Assembly: GCA_938041455.1 (NCBI GenBank)
Contig: CALITO010000039.1
Coordinates: forward strand, 1-34,332
DNA from: an uncultured bacterium
Lineage (GTDB): Bacteria; Armatimonadota; JACIXR01
Direction of reading: 5' to 3'
Length of the DNA stretch: 34,332 nt
The position numbers and the translations under genes are program-made. Positions within the stretch are counted from its first letter, which is position 1. Every line of letters starts with the position of its first letter. This document shows, in pieces, positions 25,425-34,332 of the stretch. The notes beneath the pieces were generated by a model. That model saw only the letters and a list, made by a program, of their open reading frames with translations, was not told the DNA's origin and ran no database searches.

Positions 25425-25448
25425 CTAAATTCTAAACATTTTTCTCCT
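25425..25448 (-). promoter_or_regulatory. Four-codon leader minicistron before amzA
   Basis: On the minus strand, AAGGAG (with its AGGAG at 25444-25448) is followed after four bases by ATG TTT AGA ATT TAG (25425-25439), encoding MFRI. The stop lies six bases before the amzA ATG, which itself lacks a clear ribosome site, so coupling from the leader is plausible. Chance occurrence in AT-rich DNA is not excluded. Confidence 0.35.
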
Positions 25449-25482
25449 TTATTTCCACCACCTCAAATATAAAAATATTTTC

Positions 25483-26400
25483 TTACCCGTAGATTTCCCT
25501 CCCTTTTCTAACTGCTTCAAGGGCTTTTAGATGGGTGGGTAACCATTTCATAGTAGTGGGTCGCCAAGAGGTCTGGAGGAAACCTAAAAGGTGCTCATCG
25601 GGGATGTGTTTCTTACAAAATTCTACTGTTAAGGGGAAGTTCTCCTCCACATCCCAATTACTCCCTGTAGGAATCTGGTCATAGCCTCTCTCAGCGAGTT
25701 CAACATATGCCCTAACATAACCTATGGAGGGGTTGAAATCCCTCCCATAATACCAGTTGCTCTGGATAACTGACCTCGGCATCCTTTGGAAGAACTCCTC
25801 CTTGTGCCTCCAAAGATGGTCCGACCAAATCCAAGCCCTTCCTCCCCTCTTCTCCACCTCCTCAACGAGAAAGAGAAGGTCTTTCCACCACAAATCATAC
25901 TGCCGAACCACAACATAAAGCATATCTCTTTGATGCTCATAGGTTTCCTCGTCCATACCAAGGTGAAAGAAACGGGGTTTATCAAATATCTCCATAACCT
26001 CTTCTATTAAGTCCCTACATACTTTGTAATACTCCTCTGTAGAAACGCATCTCCCGTATCTACCAAGCCAGTTATCGTGGGTGGTGGAAAAGTTGAGTTT
26101 GGGAATAACTTCCAATCCCTTATTCCTCATCTTTTGGATTTCTTGCCTCAATGTATCTACTTCCCAGGAGCCATTGATAGCGATTTCTGGGTGGCTTCGA
26201 TACCTAATCCCTTCTCCTATATCTATAATCACCATATTTACCCCACTCTTTTCTATCTCTTCCATCAACTTATCCCAAGCTTCCTTTTCGCAACGCAAGT
26301 AATCGGTGGAGACGACATCGCTCCCCTTATATTGGGGATGTTCCCAATCCAACCACATATTAAAACCGAGATGCACAAGATAAGCCCATATTTTTTCCAC
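25483..26400 (-). CDS. GH20-like TIM-barrel glycosidase
   Basis: The 305-residue protein looks like a stand-alone TIM barrel of the GH20 hexosaminidase type. FHLGMDEETYE contains an Asp-Glu pair (D150-E151) at the position where GH20 enzymes keep the substrate-polarising Asp and acid/base Glu. VIPKLNFSTTHDNWLG (98-113), AWIWSD and SNWYYG correspond to barrel strands with substrate-contacting aromatics. The N-terminal GH20b domain and any export signal are absent, so it would act in the cytoplasm on imported oligosaccharides (inference). The GTG start follows AGGAGGG, which overlaps the stop of the polyferredoxin gene, so the two are coupled. Distance from characterised GH20 members is probably large. 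Confidence 0.6.
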   Translation of the reverse strand: MEKIWAYLVHLGFNMWLDWEHPQYKGSDVVSTDYLRCEKEAWDKLMEEIEKSGVNMVIIDIGEGIRYRSHPEIAINGSWEVDTLRQEIQKMRNKGLEVIPKLNFSTTHDNWLGRYGRCVSTEEYYKVCRDLIEEVMEIFDKPRFFHLGMDEETYEHQRDMLYVVVRQYDLWWKDLLFLVEEVEKRGGRAWIWSDHLWRHKEEFFQRMPRSVIQSNWYYGRDFNPSIGYVRAYVELAERGYDQIPTGSNWDVEENFPLTVEFCKKHIPDEHLLGFLQTSWRPTTMKWLPTHLKALEAVRKGREIYG

Positions 26401-26402
26401 TT

Positions 26403-27743
26403 TTAATCCCTCCTAAATACTCTTATAGCAGCTGCCCCTTCAGCGGGGCAGTTTTTCTCACAGTTCCCACAACCGGTGCAAGCATCTGGATCAACTTGGG
26501 GAATCATGGCTTTTTTAGGTCCGGGTGCGGGTTTTACCGCCAAATAGGGACAGTTTTCCTGACAGACGAGGCAATCCTTGCCCTCGGCGTAGGCTATACA
26601 ACGGCGGTAATCCACCTTTGCCAACCCTATCTTCATATTTGCTTTATCCTCAACATCAAATGGTCTTATTGCCCCCGTTGGGCAGACCTGACTACATAGA
26701 TTGCAGTATTGGATGCAAGGACCTATGCGAGGGACGAGTCTGGGCGTTCCCAATCCCTCTAAACCAGCTTCAAGTAGGGAGGGGCGAAGCCCCCCGGTAG
26801 GACAAGCCCTTATGCATTCCCCACAACTGACACATAGTTCGAGGAACTCCTCCTCCTTTCCTGCTCCGGGAGGTCTTATTAAGGTGGGAGCTTGATATCT
26901 CGTCCTCCTCAGAATAAGTCCGCCGATTATCCCCAAACCTAAGGAAGCAAGGAAAGCCCTTCTGCTTTGCCAAACAGCTTCCTTCTTTCCCTCTTTACCG
27001 AAAGATATGGCTTTCACAGGGCAAGGCTTTACGCAATCCAAGCAAACAGAACACTCTGTTGTCCTTGTCGAGCGGGGGTCATCAGGAACAGCGGAGAGGT
27101 GGCAAATATTCTTGCATTTTCCGCAATCTATACAAGCATTGCTAACCTTTCGTCTTATCAGGGGGAAGCGGGAAAAAACACCGAGAAGGGCACCAAGTGA
27201 GCAGATGCTCTTACACCAAAACCTCACTGCCAAAATCTCCAAAAGGATAAGGGGAACAGTAGCAAAGCCTGCCCAAACGATGCCCTTCTTTTCAAGAGGG
27301 GAAAACACCAACCACCCCCAGAAGATTGTAGATATGCTGAATGGGTCAAAGAGGAAGACATAACTGATGCTTGTGCCGAATATAGCGAGGACGACTGCCA
27401 CAGTTAAAATGAAGTATTTGGGCCAGAGGGGAGGCTTGAGGCTTACTATCCTGGTGAGTCTAAACCACTCCGCTATCCTCCTGAAGATATCGAGAAGGGT
27501 TCCCAATGGGCATATCCAGCCGCAGAAAAACCTACCGAAAAGGAGTGTGAGTATGAGGAGGATTACCGCTGGGAAGAGAATTATGGGAACCGAGCGGGCG
27601 GCGAGATTGGCGAGGAGATTAAGAGGGTCCGAACGGAGGAAAAGCGCAGGGATTTCTATCCCCTTCGTAAAACTTGTGCGATAAAGGATGTAGAGAAAAA
27701 CCCCTAACGAGCTAAGTTGGAGAAAGCGACGGAGGAAACGCAC
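26403..27743 (-). CDS. NapH-NapG-like fused polyferredoxin membrane protein
   Basis: This 446-residue protein joins two electron-transfer modules. Residues 1-200 hold about four membrane helices with the NapH/CcoG-type FCGWICPLG (73-81) and the related WCKSICSLG (176-184). Two [4Fe-4S] motifs follow, with cysteines at 204/207/210/214 and 231/234/237/241. A twin-arginine-like SRRAFLASLG (260-269) plus hydrophobic stretch introduces a NapG/MauM-like half with four more ferredoxin motifs (from C304, C343, C382 and C422). Six [4Fe-4S] clusters in total are predicted, suited to passing electrons from quinol or cytoplasmic donors to a partner outside the membrane. Its start is GTG, nine bases after the DUF362 gene. 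The terminal acceptor is not encoded here. Confidence 0.8.
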   Translation of the reverse strand: MRFLRRFLQLSSLGVFLYILYRTSFTKGIEIPALFLRSDPLNLLANLAARSVPIILFPAVILLILTLLFGRFFCGWICPLGTLLDIFRRIAEWFRLTRIVSLKPPLWPKYFILTVAVVLAIFGTSISYVFLFDPFSISTIFWGWLVFSPLEKKGIVWAGFATVPLILLEILAVRFWCKSICSLGALLGVFSRFPLIRRKVSNACIDCGKCKNICHLSAVPDDPRSTRTTECSVCLDCVKPCPVKAISFGKEGKKEAVWQSRRAFLASLGLGIIGGLILRRTRYQAPTLIRPPGAGKEEEFLELCVSCGECIRACPTGGLRPSLLEAGLEGLGTPRLVPRIGPCIQYCNLCSQVCPTGAIRPFDVEDKANMKIGLAKVDYRRCIAYAEGKDCLVCQENCPYLAVKPAPGPKKAMIPQVDPDACTGCGNCEKNCPAEGAAAIRVFRRD

Positions 27744-27752
27744 TCCTGTTCT

Positions 27753-28658
27753 TCACACGGCGAGATTTCTAATCCTCATCTTCTTTAAATCTATCTCGCC
27801 GAGGCCATATTCCCAAGCATATCTTATGTGAGGAATGTCCTTGCCATCTTTACCAAATAGGTAGGCGCCATAAGAATCTACAGCAACGGGGTCGGTGCCC
27901 ACCACGAGTGTATTCAAATGCTTCAATTCTCCGGGCCCTCCCGGACCGTTAGTGAGCATAAGCGTGATAGCATCAAGGACTACAAGATGGGGCTTAACAC
28001 GGGTGGAGTAATCGGCAATACAACGGTGTAAGTCTGTTCTGTGCCAATAGCCCCTATCCCAGGTGATTCCCATAAGATTCTTCATTCCCAATGTCAGGAT
28101 TGAACCGCCGTGGACCTTCGCTACGGGCATATTTATGAAAACATCGGCATCAAGCACGCATTGGGCAACATCATCTTCCTTGAGAACTTTGCCTTTAGGA
28201 ATGCTAACCCTTCTGTAAAGCTTCGGATCTTCTAAGAAAATCCATTTAACCTTTTCCTTCTCGGCGACTTCTCCCAATTTGTTGACCTTTAGAGCAACAT
28301 TAGGGGAGGCAAGGAAATGCTCAGCAAGTATTATCTTCTTTGCTCCTGCCTTTTTACAAAGCCTTATCATAGCCTGCACGACCTCGGGATGGGCATTAGC
28401 ACCTACCTCAGGGGGTTGGGCGAAGGCGGCGTTGGGCTTGAGGACCACTGTGGAACCCTTTTTCACAAATCGCTGGATACCACCTAACTCTCCTAGGGCT
28501 TTTTCCAGCATCATCTCCATATCTCGCCCCTTTACGACTACTAGATGAGGATAAGTGGGAGGGGCGCTCAGACCTTCTCTCAATATCTCCTTCATTCCCA
28601 AAATTGCGAGACCCAATTTCCCGAGCTTGGCGAGGAACTCCCTACGGGATATCTTCAT
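27753..28658 (-). CDS. Exported DUF362 protein with Tat signal
   Basis: The 301-residue protein starts with a twin-arginine signal (MKISRREFLAKLG), indicating Sec-independent export, usual for proteins folded around a cofactor. The body matches DUF362 (PF04015): VLKPNAAF near 71-78, DVFINMPVAKVHG near 171-183, LGMKNLMG near 190 and a late GTDPVAVDSYGAYLFG. The ferredoxin domain that some DUF362 proteins carry is absent; the following gene encodes a polyferredoxin, so the pair may act together. The biochemical role of DUF362 is poorly defined. The start is well supported by AGGAGGTG, and a promoter lies about 35 bases upstream. It is the first gene of the long minus-strand run. Confidence 0.85.
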   Translation of the reverse strand: MKISRREFLAKLGKLGLAILGMKEILREGLSAPPTYPHLVVVKGRDMEMMLEKALGELGGIQRFVKKGSTVVLKPNAAFAQPPEVGANAHPEVVQAMIRLCKKAGAKKIILAEHFLASPNVALKVNKLGEVAEKEKVKWIFLEDPKLYRRVSIPKGKVLKEDDVAQCVLDADVFINMPVAKVHGGSILTLGMKNLMGITWDRGYWHRTDLHRCIADYSTRVKPHLVVLDAITLMLTNGPGGPGELKHLNTLVVGTDPVAVDSYGAYLFGKDGKDIPHIRYAWEYGLGEIDLKKMRIRNLAV

Positions 28659-28690
28659 ATATCAAAACACCTCCTATGTATCTGGTAAGA

Positions 28691-28719
28691 ATTTTAAGGA
28701 AATTATCGGGGGAGAGCAA
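28691..28719 (-). promoter_or_regulatory. Possible promoter for the DUF362-polyferredoxin operon
   Basis: On the minus strand, a -35 TTGCTC (28714-28719), a 17-base spacer and -10 TAAAAT (28691-28696). It lies just beyond the terminator of the 23S unit, which would separate this operon from the rRNA operon upstream. Confidence 0.45.
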
Positions 28720-28741
28720 GCAGAAACATTAATTAATAAAA

Positions 28742-28772
28742 TAAAAAAGCCCCGAGAACGGGGTCTCGGGGC
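28742..28772 (-). terminator. Rho-independent terminator of the 23S operon
   Basis: On the minus strand a nine-base-pair stem (GCCCCGAGA / TCTCGGGGC, arms 28764-28772 and 28749-28757) with a six-base loop is followed by a run of T (28743-28748). It comes four bases after the 23S processing stem, leaving no room for a 5S gene. Confidence 0.9.
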
Positions 28773-28776
28773 AACG

Positions 28777-28819
28777 GTTGCATTTTGAGAATTGCATAGG
28801 GAAGGGTTGTTCATCTTGG

Positions 28820-28821
<2 letters not shown>
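28777..28821 (-). repeat. 3' arm of the 23S rRNA processing stem
   Basis: Bases 28777-28801 pair with 31852-31876 over 25 positions with a single A-C mismatch. Pairing then continues with bulges to TTGGCA at the 23S ends. This is the layout of an RNase III-type pre-23S stem. Confidence 0.85.
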
Positions 28822-31830
<3,009 letters not shown>

Positions 31831-31833
<3 letters not shown>

Positions 31834-31876
31834 CAAGGACAAATCCCTTTACCCTATGCAATTTTCAAAATGCAAC
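31831..31876 (-). repeat. 5' arm of the 23S rRNA processing stem
   Basis: Bases 31852-31876 are the reverse complement of 28777-28801 apart from one position. The arm lies between tRNA-Ala and the 23S 5' end, so the tRNAs are outside the stem and would be released separately. Confidence 0.85.
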
Positions 31877-31890
31877 AAATTCATTCCCTC

Positions 31891-31966
31891 TGGTGGAGAC
31901 GGGCGGATTTGAACCGCCGACCTTCTGCGTGCAAAGCAGACGCTCTCCCAACTGAGCTACGTCCCC
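31891..31966 (-). tRNA. tRNA-Ala(TGC)
   Basis: A full cloverleaf on the minus strand, 76 bases with encoded CCA. The acceptor GGGGACG pairs with CGTCTCC, there is a D-arm AGCTCAGTTGG, an anticodon loop TTTGCAC with anticodon TGC, and a T-arm GGTTCAAATCC. It is second in the tRNA-Ile, tRNA-Ala, 23S transcript. Confidence 0.97.
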
Positions 31967-31969
31967 AGT

Positions 31970-32046
<77 letters not shown>

Positions 32047-32058
32047 ATTCTATTATTT

Positions 32059-32086
32059 AATATAAACGCCTTTTCCCTTTTGTCAA
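32059..32086 (-). promoter_or_regulatory. Promoter P3 of the tRNA-23S operon
   Basis: On the minus strand, a consensus -35 TTGACA (32081-32086), a 16-base spacer and -10 TATATT (32059-32064). Predicted start near 32052, just ahead of tRNA-Ile. Confidence 0.7.
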
Positions 32087-32107
32087 GAAACTTTAACGCA
32101 CTATACT

Positions 32108-32136
32108 ATTATAACGCAACCATAATTAAAAGGCAA
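32108..32136 (-). promoter_or_regulatory. Promoter P2 of the tRNA-23S operon
   Basis: On the minus strand, a -35 TTGCCT (32131-32136), a 17-base spacer and a perfect -10 TATAAT (32108-32113). It lies 49 bases upstream of P3. Confidence 0.7.
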
Positions 32137-32155
32137 ATCCTCTCCTACCATATCT

Positions 32156-32183
32156 ATTATACCCACTCAACAGGAAAAGTCAA
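32156..32183 (-). promoter_or_regulatory. Promoter P1 of the tRNA-23S operon
   Basis: On the minus strand, a -35 TTGACT (32178-32183), a 16-base spacer and a perfect -10 TATAAT (32156-32161). It lies 48 bases upstream of P2 and 24 bases past the stop of the upstream protein gene. Confidence 0.7.
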
Positions 32184-32207
32184 CTCAAATGTTCTCAATT
32201 TTAAGGT

Positions 32208-34332
32208 TTATTCCCCCCTTATATAATCCACAGCGAAGAAGGAGTTGGGGGCATCGTTGGTGGGGTCTAAGCGAATGGCGGTTATCCGCTTGCCCCTCCA
32301 TAGGGGGTGATTCCCCACCTCCACCAAGTATTCATGAAAGTTGCCATCGGAGATTATGGTAAATACTGCTACCTTGTCCTCGGCGAAATCTGGCGAATCC
32401 TCCGTCGTCCAGTAGAACTGGGCACTATTACCTCCCGTGGTTTTCATCTTTATCCTAAGCCTTGAACATGTATCTCCAGCCACATCCATCCCCAGCCTTA
32501 CCATATAAGGGTCGCCTCCCCTCGCTATCCCTTGTAAGCAACCCTCCTTAACTTCTAAATCATCTATATCGTGCTGGGCTATCCATCCCTCGTCTGATTT
32601 CTCAAAGTGAAAGTCAATACTCCTCTTGATCTCCGGAATTACGCTCACTCGCTTCACTTCAACACCTTGTATCTCCACCTTCTGCCACCTATCGCTTGCA
32701 GGTATTTCAACCTCCAAAATACCCATATTCCCATCGTAATCGAACTTCGCCTCTTTATCCTCTACAAGTATCCTCCTCGGTTTATCTACACCTCCAACAA
32801 CGATTGAACCGGGTTCCCCAAAGGGGAGTTTTATCTCAAGGGAGAGCACCCCTTCCCTAAAACTTATATCCTTCACCTTACCCCGGTAATTAAGTCGAAA
32901 TTCCCCTACCTTGAGCGTTTGTGGCTCGCTATCCCTATCCAGGAGCTTGTAAACGCATTTGAGAATCATCATCGGGGAGAAGACCCAACCGGCTTTATCT
33001 CCATTAATAGCTCCTATACTATCTGGCCATAGGGCTATGTTTTCTCCCTCCTCATCTTGTTGATACATAGCACTGCGAGTTATCCCTTCAGCTACCGTCT
33101 TCCAAGGGAATGATTGGTCGTAATCCCAGAGTTTAAGTAAGGCATAGGCATATCGCAAGCCGTTCCATTGCACCGCTCTGCCAAACCAGGAAGCTTCGTA
33201 TAAGCTTGCTCCGAAAACAGGGATGGAAGCATAACGCATAAAGGGGAACTTCTCCTCGTTCCACATATAAATGAAGGGGAGCCCTCGCCTTGCCCACTTC
33301 TTGGCTTCTTCCAGATAGGCTTTATTTCCCGTTGCTCTATATCCCTCGAGATAAGCGTCAACTGCGTCGGAAGCGGCGAGAACATCGGGTGTATGCACGG
33401 GCACTTCCCATACCTGTGCTGCGCGAGGAACCTTGAAGCGCTCCATAAACTTCAGAGCCTTCAAACCAGCTTTTGCCAATTTATTATCCCCTGTCATACG
33501 AGCATAGCGGAGGATTTGCCAGCTGTTAAAAGCGCAGGTCCCGACTTCCACGGCGTTGTGAGGTCCCAAAAGGCGGTAATCGTAGCCCTCAAAGACGCCA
33601 GTTCCCAATTTATTAGCGTAAAATCGCCATGAACCGTCTTCCCACTGCTGGTTGAGCAGGTTTATCGCCTGCATTGCTAAACCTTTCAAAAAGTATGACG
33701 GCTTCTCCAATGTGAAGCCGAGGTCATCCCCCGCTATCTGCATATTGTATTTACTCCTCATCTTATCTATTATCTCTTTACAACGGGCTTTTATATCTTT
33801 TGAGGGGGAAAGCACATACCCCTGATAAAGGTCGTAAAGGAAGGAAGGAGGGCGCCCTTTAGAGGAGAGAAGAGGTCCCCCTCCCTTGCTCGTCCACCAT
33901 TGCTCCTCCTCCGGTATCCACAGAGAGTGAAGGTAGGCATTCATACTGAATTCTATTTCCTTAAGATAGTTACCTCTGGGAATGGGCATCGGAGTGGGGA
34001 CCCCGAAGAGGGCGAACCACTTATCCATAGCGAAAAGGGCATCCCGAGCTGAACCAGTGGCATATATATAAGTCCGAAGCTTCAAATTTTTCCCCTTGGT
34101 TAACTGATAAGGCGTGGAGGCTATCCTCTCGTTCTCCTTCACCCAGCGGGGAACGGAAGGCAAGAATAAGCCCATCAAGTGGGAATTACGCCCCTCAAAC
34201 CAGTCGGGGGAGGCGAAAACCGCTGAGGGTCTATCATTTTCTCCATCCCATTTTTGATAGGGGTCCCAAAGGAGGGCAAGGCACAAACCCTTGTTGTAAA
34301 CGCTCATCAAAGGTATTGTTATCTTGTTGGGA
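32208..34332 (-). CDS. Partial six-hairpin protein with C-terminal carbohydrate-binding-like module (right edge)
   Basis: The frame is open through the right edge (…PNKITIPLMSVYNKG before the first listed start), so the N-terminus, including any export signal, is outside the window; about 707 residues are visible. Residues from about 110 to 470 form alpha-helical hairpins with aromatic and Gly-rich turns (FLKGLAMQAINLLNQQWEDG, LRYARMTGDNKLAKAGLKAL), typical of alpha/alpha-barrel glycan-active proteins. The last 130 residues form a beta-sandwich with the pattern FEKSDEGW ... GDPYMVRL ... WTTEDSPDFAEDK ... TAIRLDPTNDAP ... VDYI, common as a C-terminal carbohydrate-binding-like module in Armatimonadota and Planctomycetes enzymes. 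Catalytic residues and substrate could not be assigned. Its stop lies 24 bases before the first 23S-operon promoter, and no terminator separates them. Confidence 0.65.
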   Translation of the reverse strand, partial: PNKITIPLMSVYNKGLCLALLWDPYQKWDGENDRPSAVFASPDWFEGRNSHLMGLFLPSVPRWVKENERIASTPYQLTKGKNLKLRTYIYATGSARDALFAMDKWFALFGVPTPMPIPRGNYLKEIEFSMNAYLHSLWIPEEEQWWTSKGGGPLLSSKGRPPSFLYDLYQGYVLSPSKDIKARCKEIIDKMRSKYNMQIAGDDLGFTLEKPSYFLKGLAMQAINLLNQQWEDGSWRFYANKLGTGVFEGYDYRLLGPHNAVEVGTCAFNSWQILRYARMTGDNKLAKAGLKALKFMERFKVPRAAQVWEVPVHTPDVLAASDAVDAYLEGYRATGNKAYLEEAKKWARRGLPFIYMWNEEKFPFMRYASIPVFGASLYEASWFGRAVQWNGLRYAYALLKLWDYDQSFPWKTVAEGITRSAMYQQDEEGENIALWPDSIGAINGDKAGWVFSPMMILKCVYKLLDRDSEPQTLKVGEFRLNYRGKVKDISFREGVLSLEIKLPFGEPGSIVVGGVDKPRRILVEDKEAKFDYDGNMGILEVEIPASDRWQKVEIQGVEVKRVSVIPEIKRSIDFHFEKSDEGWIAQHDIDDLEVKEGCLQGIARGGDPYMVRLGMDVAGDTCSRLRIKMKTTGGNSAQFYWTTEDSPDFAEDKVAVFTIISDGNFHEYLVEVGNHPLWRGKRITAIRLDPTNDAPNSFFAVDYIRGE

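Noticed and set aside
31860-31876. TTTTGAAAA resembling an rRNA antitermination boxA
   Set aside because: It is part of the inverted repeat forming the processing stem and lacks the rest of the boxA consensus.

Overview
The window looks like chromosomal DNA from a thermophilic bacterium. AGG/AGA (Arg) and ATA (Ile) codons are frequent, ATG, GTG and TTG starts are all used, and the protein-coding DNA has moderate GC while the 23S rRNA and tRNA stems are clearly GC-richer. The mix of large secreted six-hairpin, beta-helix and DUF4091-type glycan-active proteins, a split transketolase, archaemetzincin and archease resembles Armatimonadota/Fervidibacter-like hot-spring bacteria. That placement is inference from content; no marker comparison was possible.

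Layout. (1) 1-393: the 3' end of a + strand gene of unknown function, running head-on into a GH127-type hydrolase. (2) 191-4082, minus strand: an O-antigen ligase/polymerase-like membrane protein with a TPR tail, followed one base later by the secreted GH127 enzyme. (3) 4141-10741: a divergent pair from a shared promoter region, a CBM9-like + DUF4091 protein (minus) and a large NPCBM six-hairpin protein (plus). (4) 10772-14329, minus strand: a coupled operon of amidohydrolase-like protein, GyrA and archease, with a near-consensus promoter. (5) 14481-15750: an RNase HII-like protein with an altered active site, a broken repeat-protein fragment and an AT-rich gap. (6) 15751-28658, minus strand: a long run of mostly overlapping or tightly spaced genes. 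In transcription order these are DUF362 protein, NapH-NapG-like polyferredoxin fusion, GH20-like glycosidase, archaemetzincin, transketolase N and C halves, Eis-like GNAT, PepT-like M20 peptidase, a 1040-residue secreted protein, and a twin beta-helix GH55-like protein. (7) 28742-32207, minus strand: three promoters, tRNA-Ile(GAT), tRNA-Ala(TGC), 23S rRNA and a terminator, with no 16S upstream and no 5S downstream. (8) 32208 to the right edge: a partial six-hairpin protein with a C-terminal carbohydrate-binding-like module.

How it fits together. At least six predicted exported or glycan-active proteins (GH127, CBM9-DUF4091, NPCBM six-hairpin, GH55-like, the 1040-residue protein, the edge protein) plus a GH20-like enzyme suggest breakdown of complex polysaccharide. 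They lie among housekeeping genes, and no SusC/SusD, ABC or TonB transport genes are present, so this is not a classical PUL. The transketolase halves could feed pentoses such as arabinose into central metabolism (inference).

The strongest unusual signal is the rRNA operon. A 23S gene has kept the ITS tRNA pair, has its own three evenly spaced promoters, a near-perfect processing stem and a terminator, but is detached from 16S and 5S. Other points are a GyrA whose blade-1 GyrA box is lost, an RNase HII-like protein with two substituted active-site acids, a NapH-NapG fusion, and archease without RtcB.
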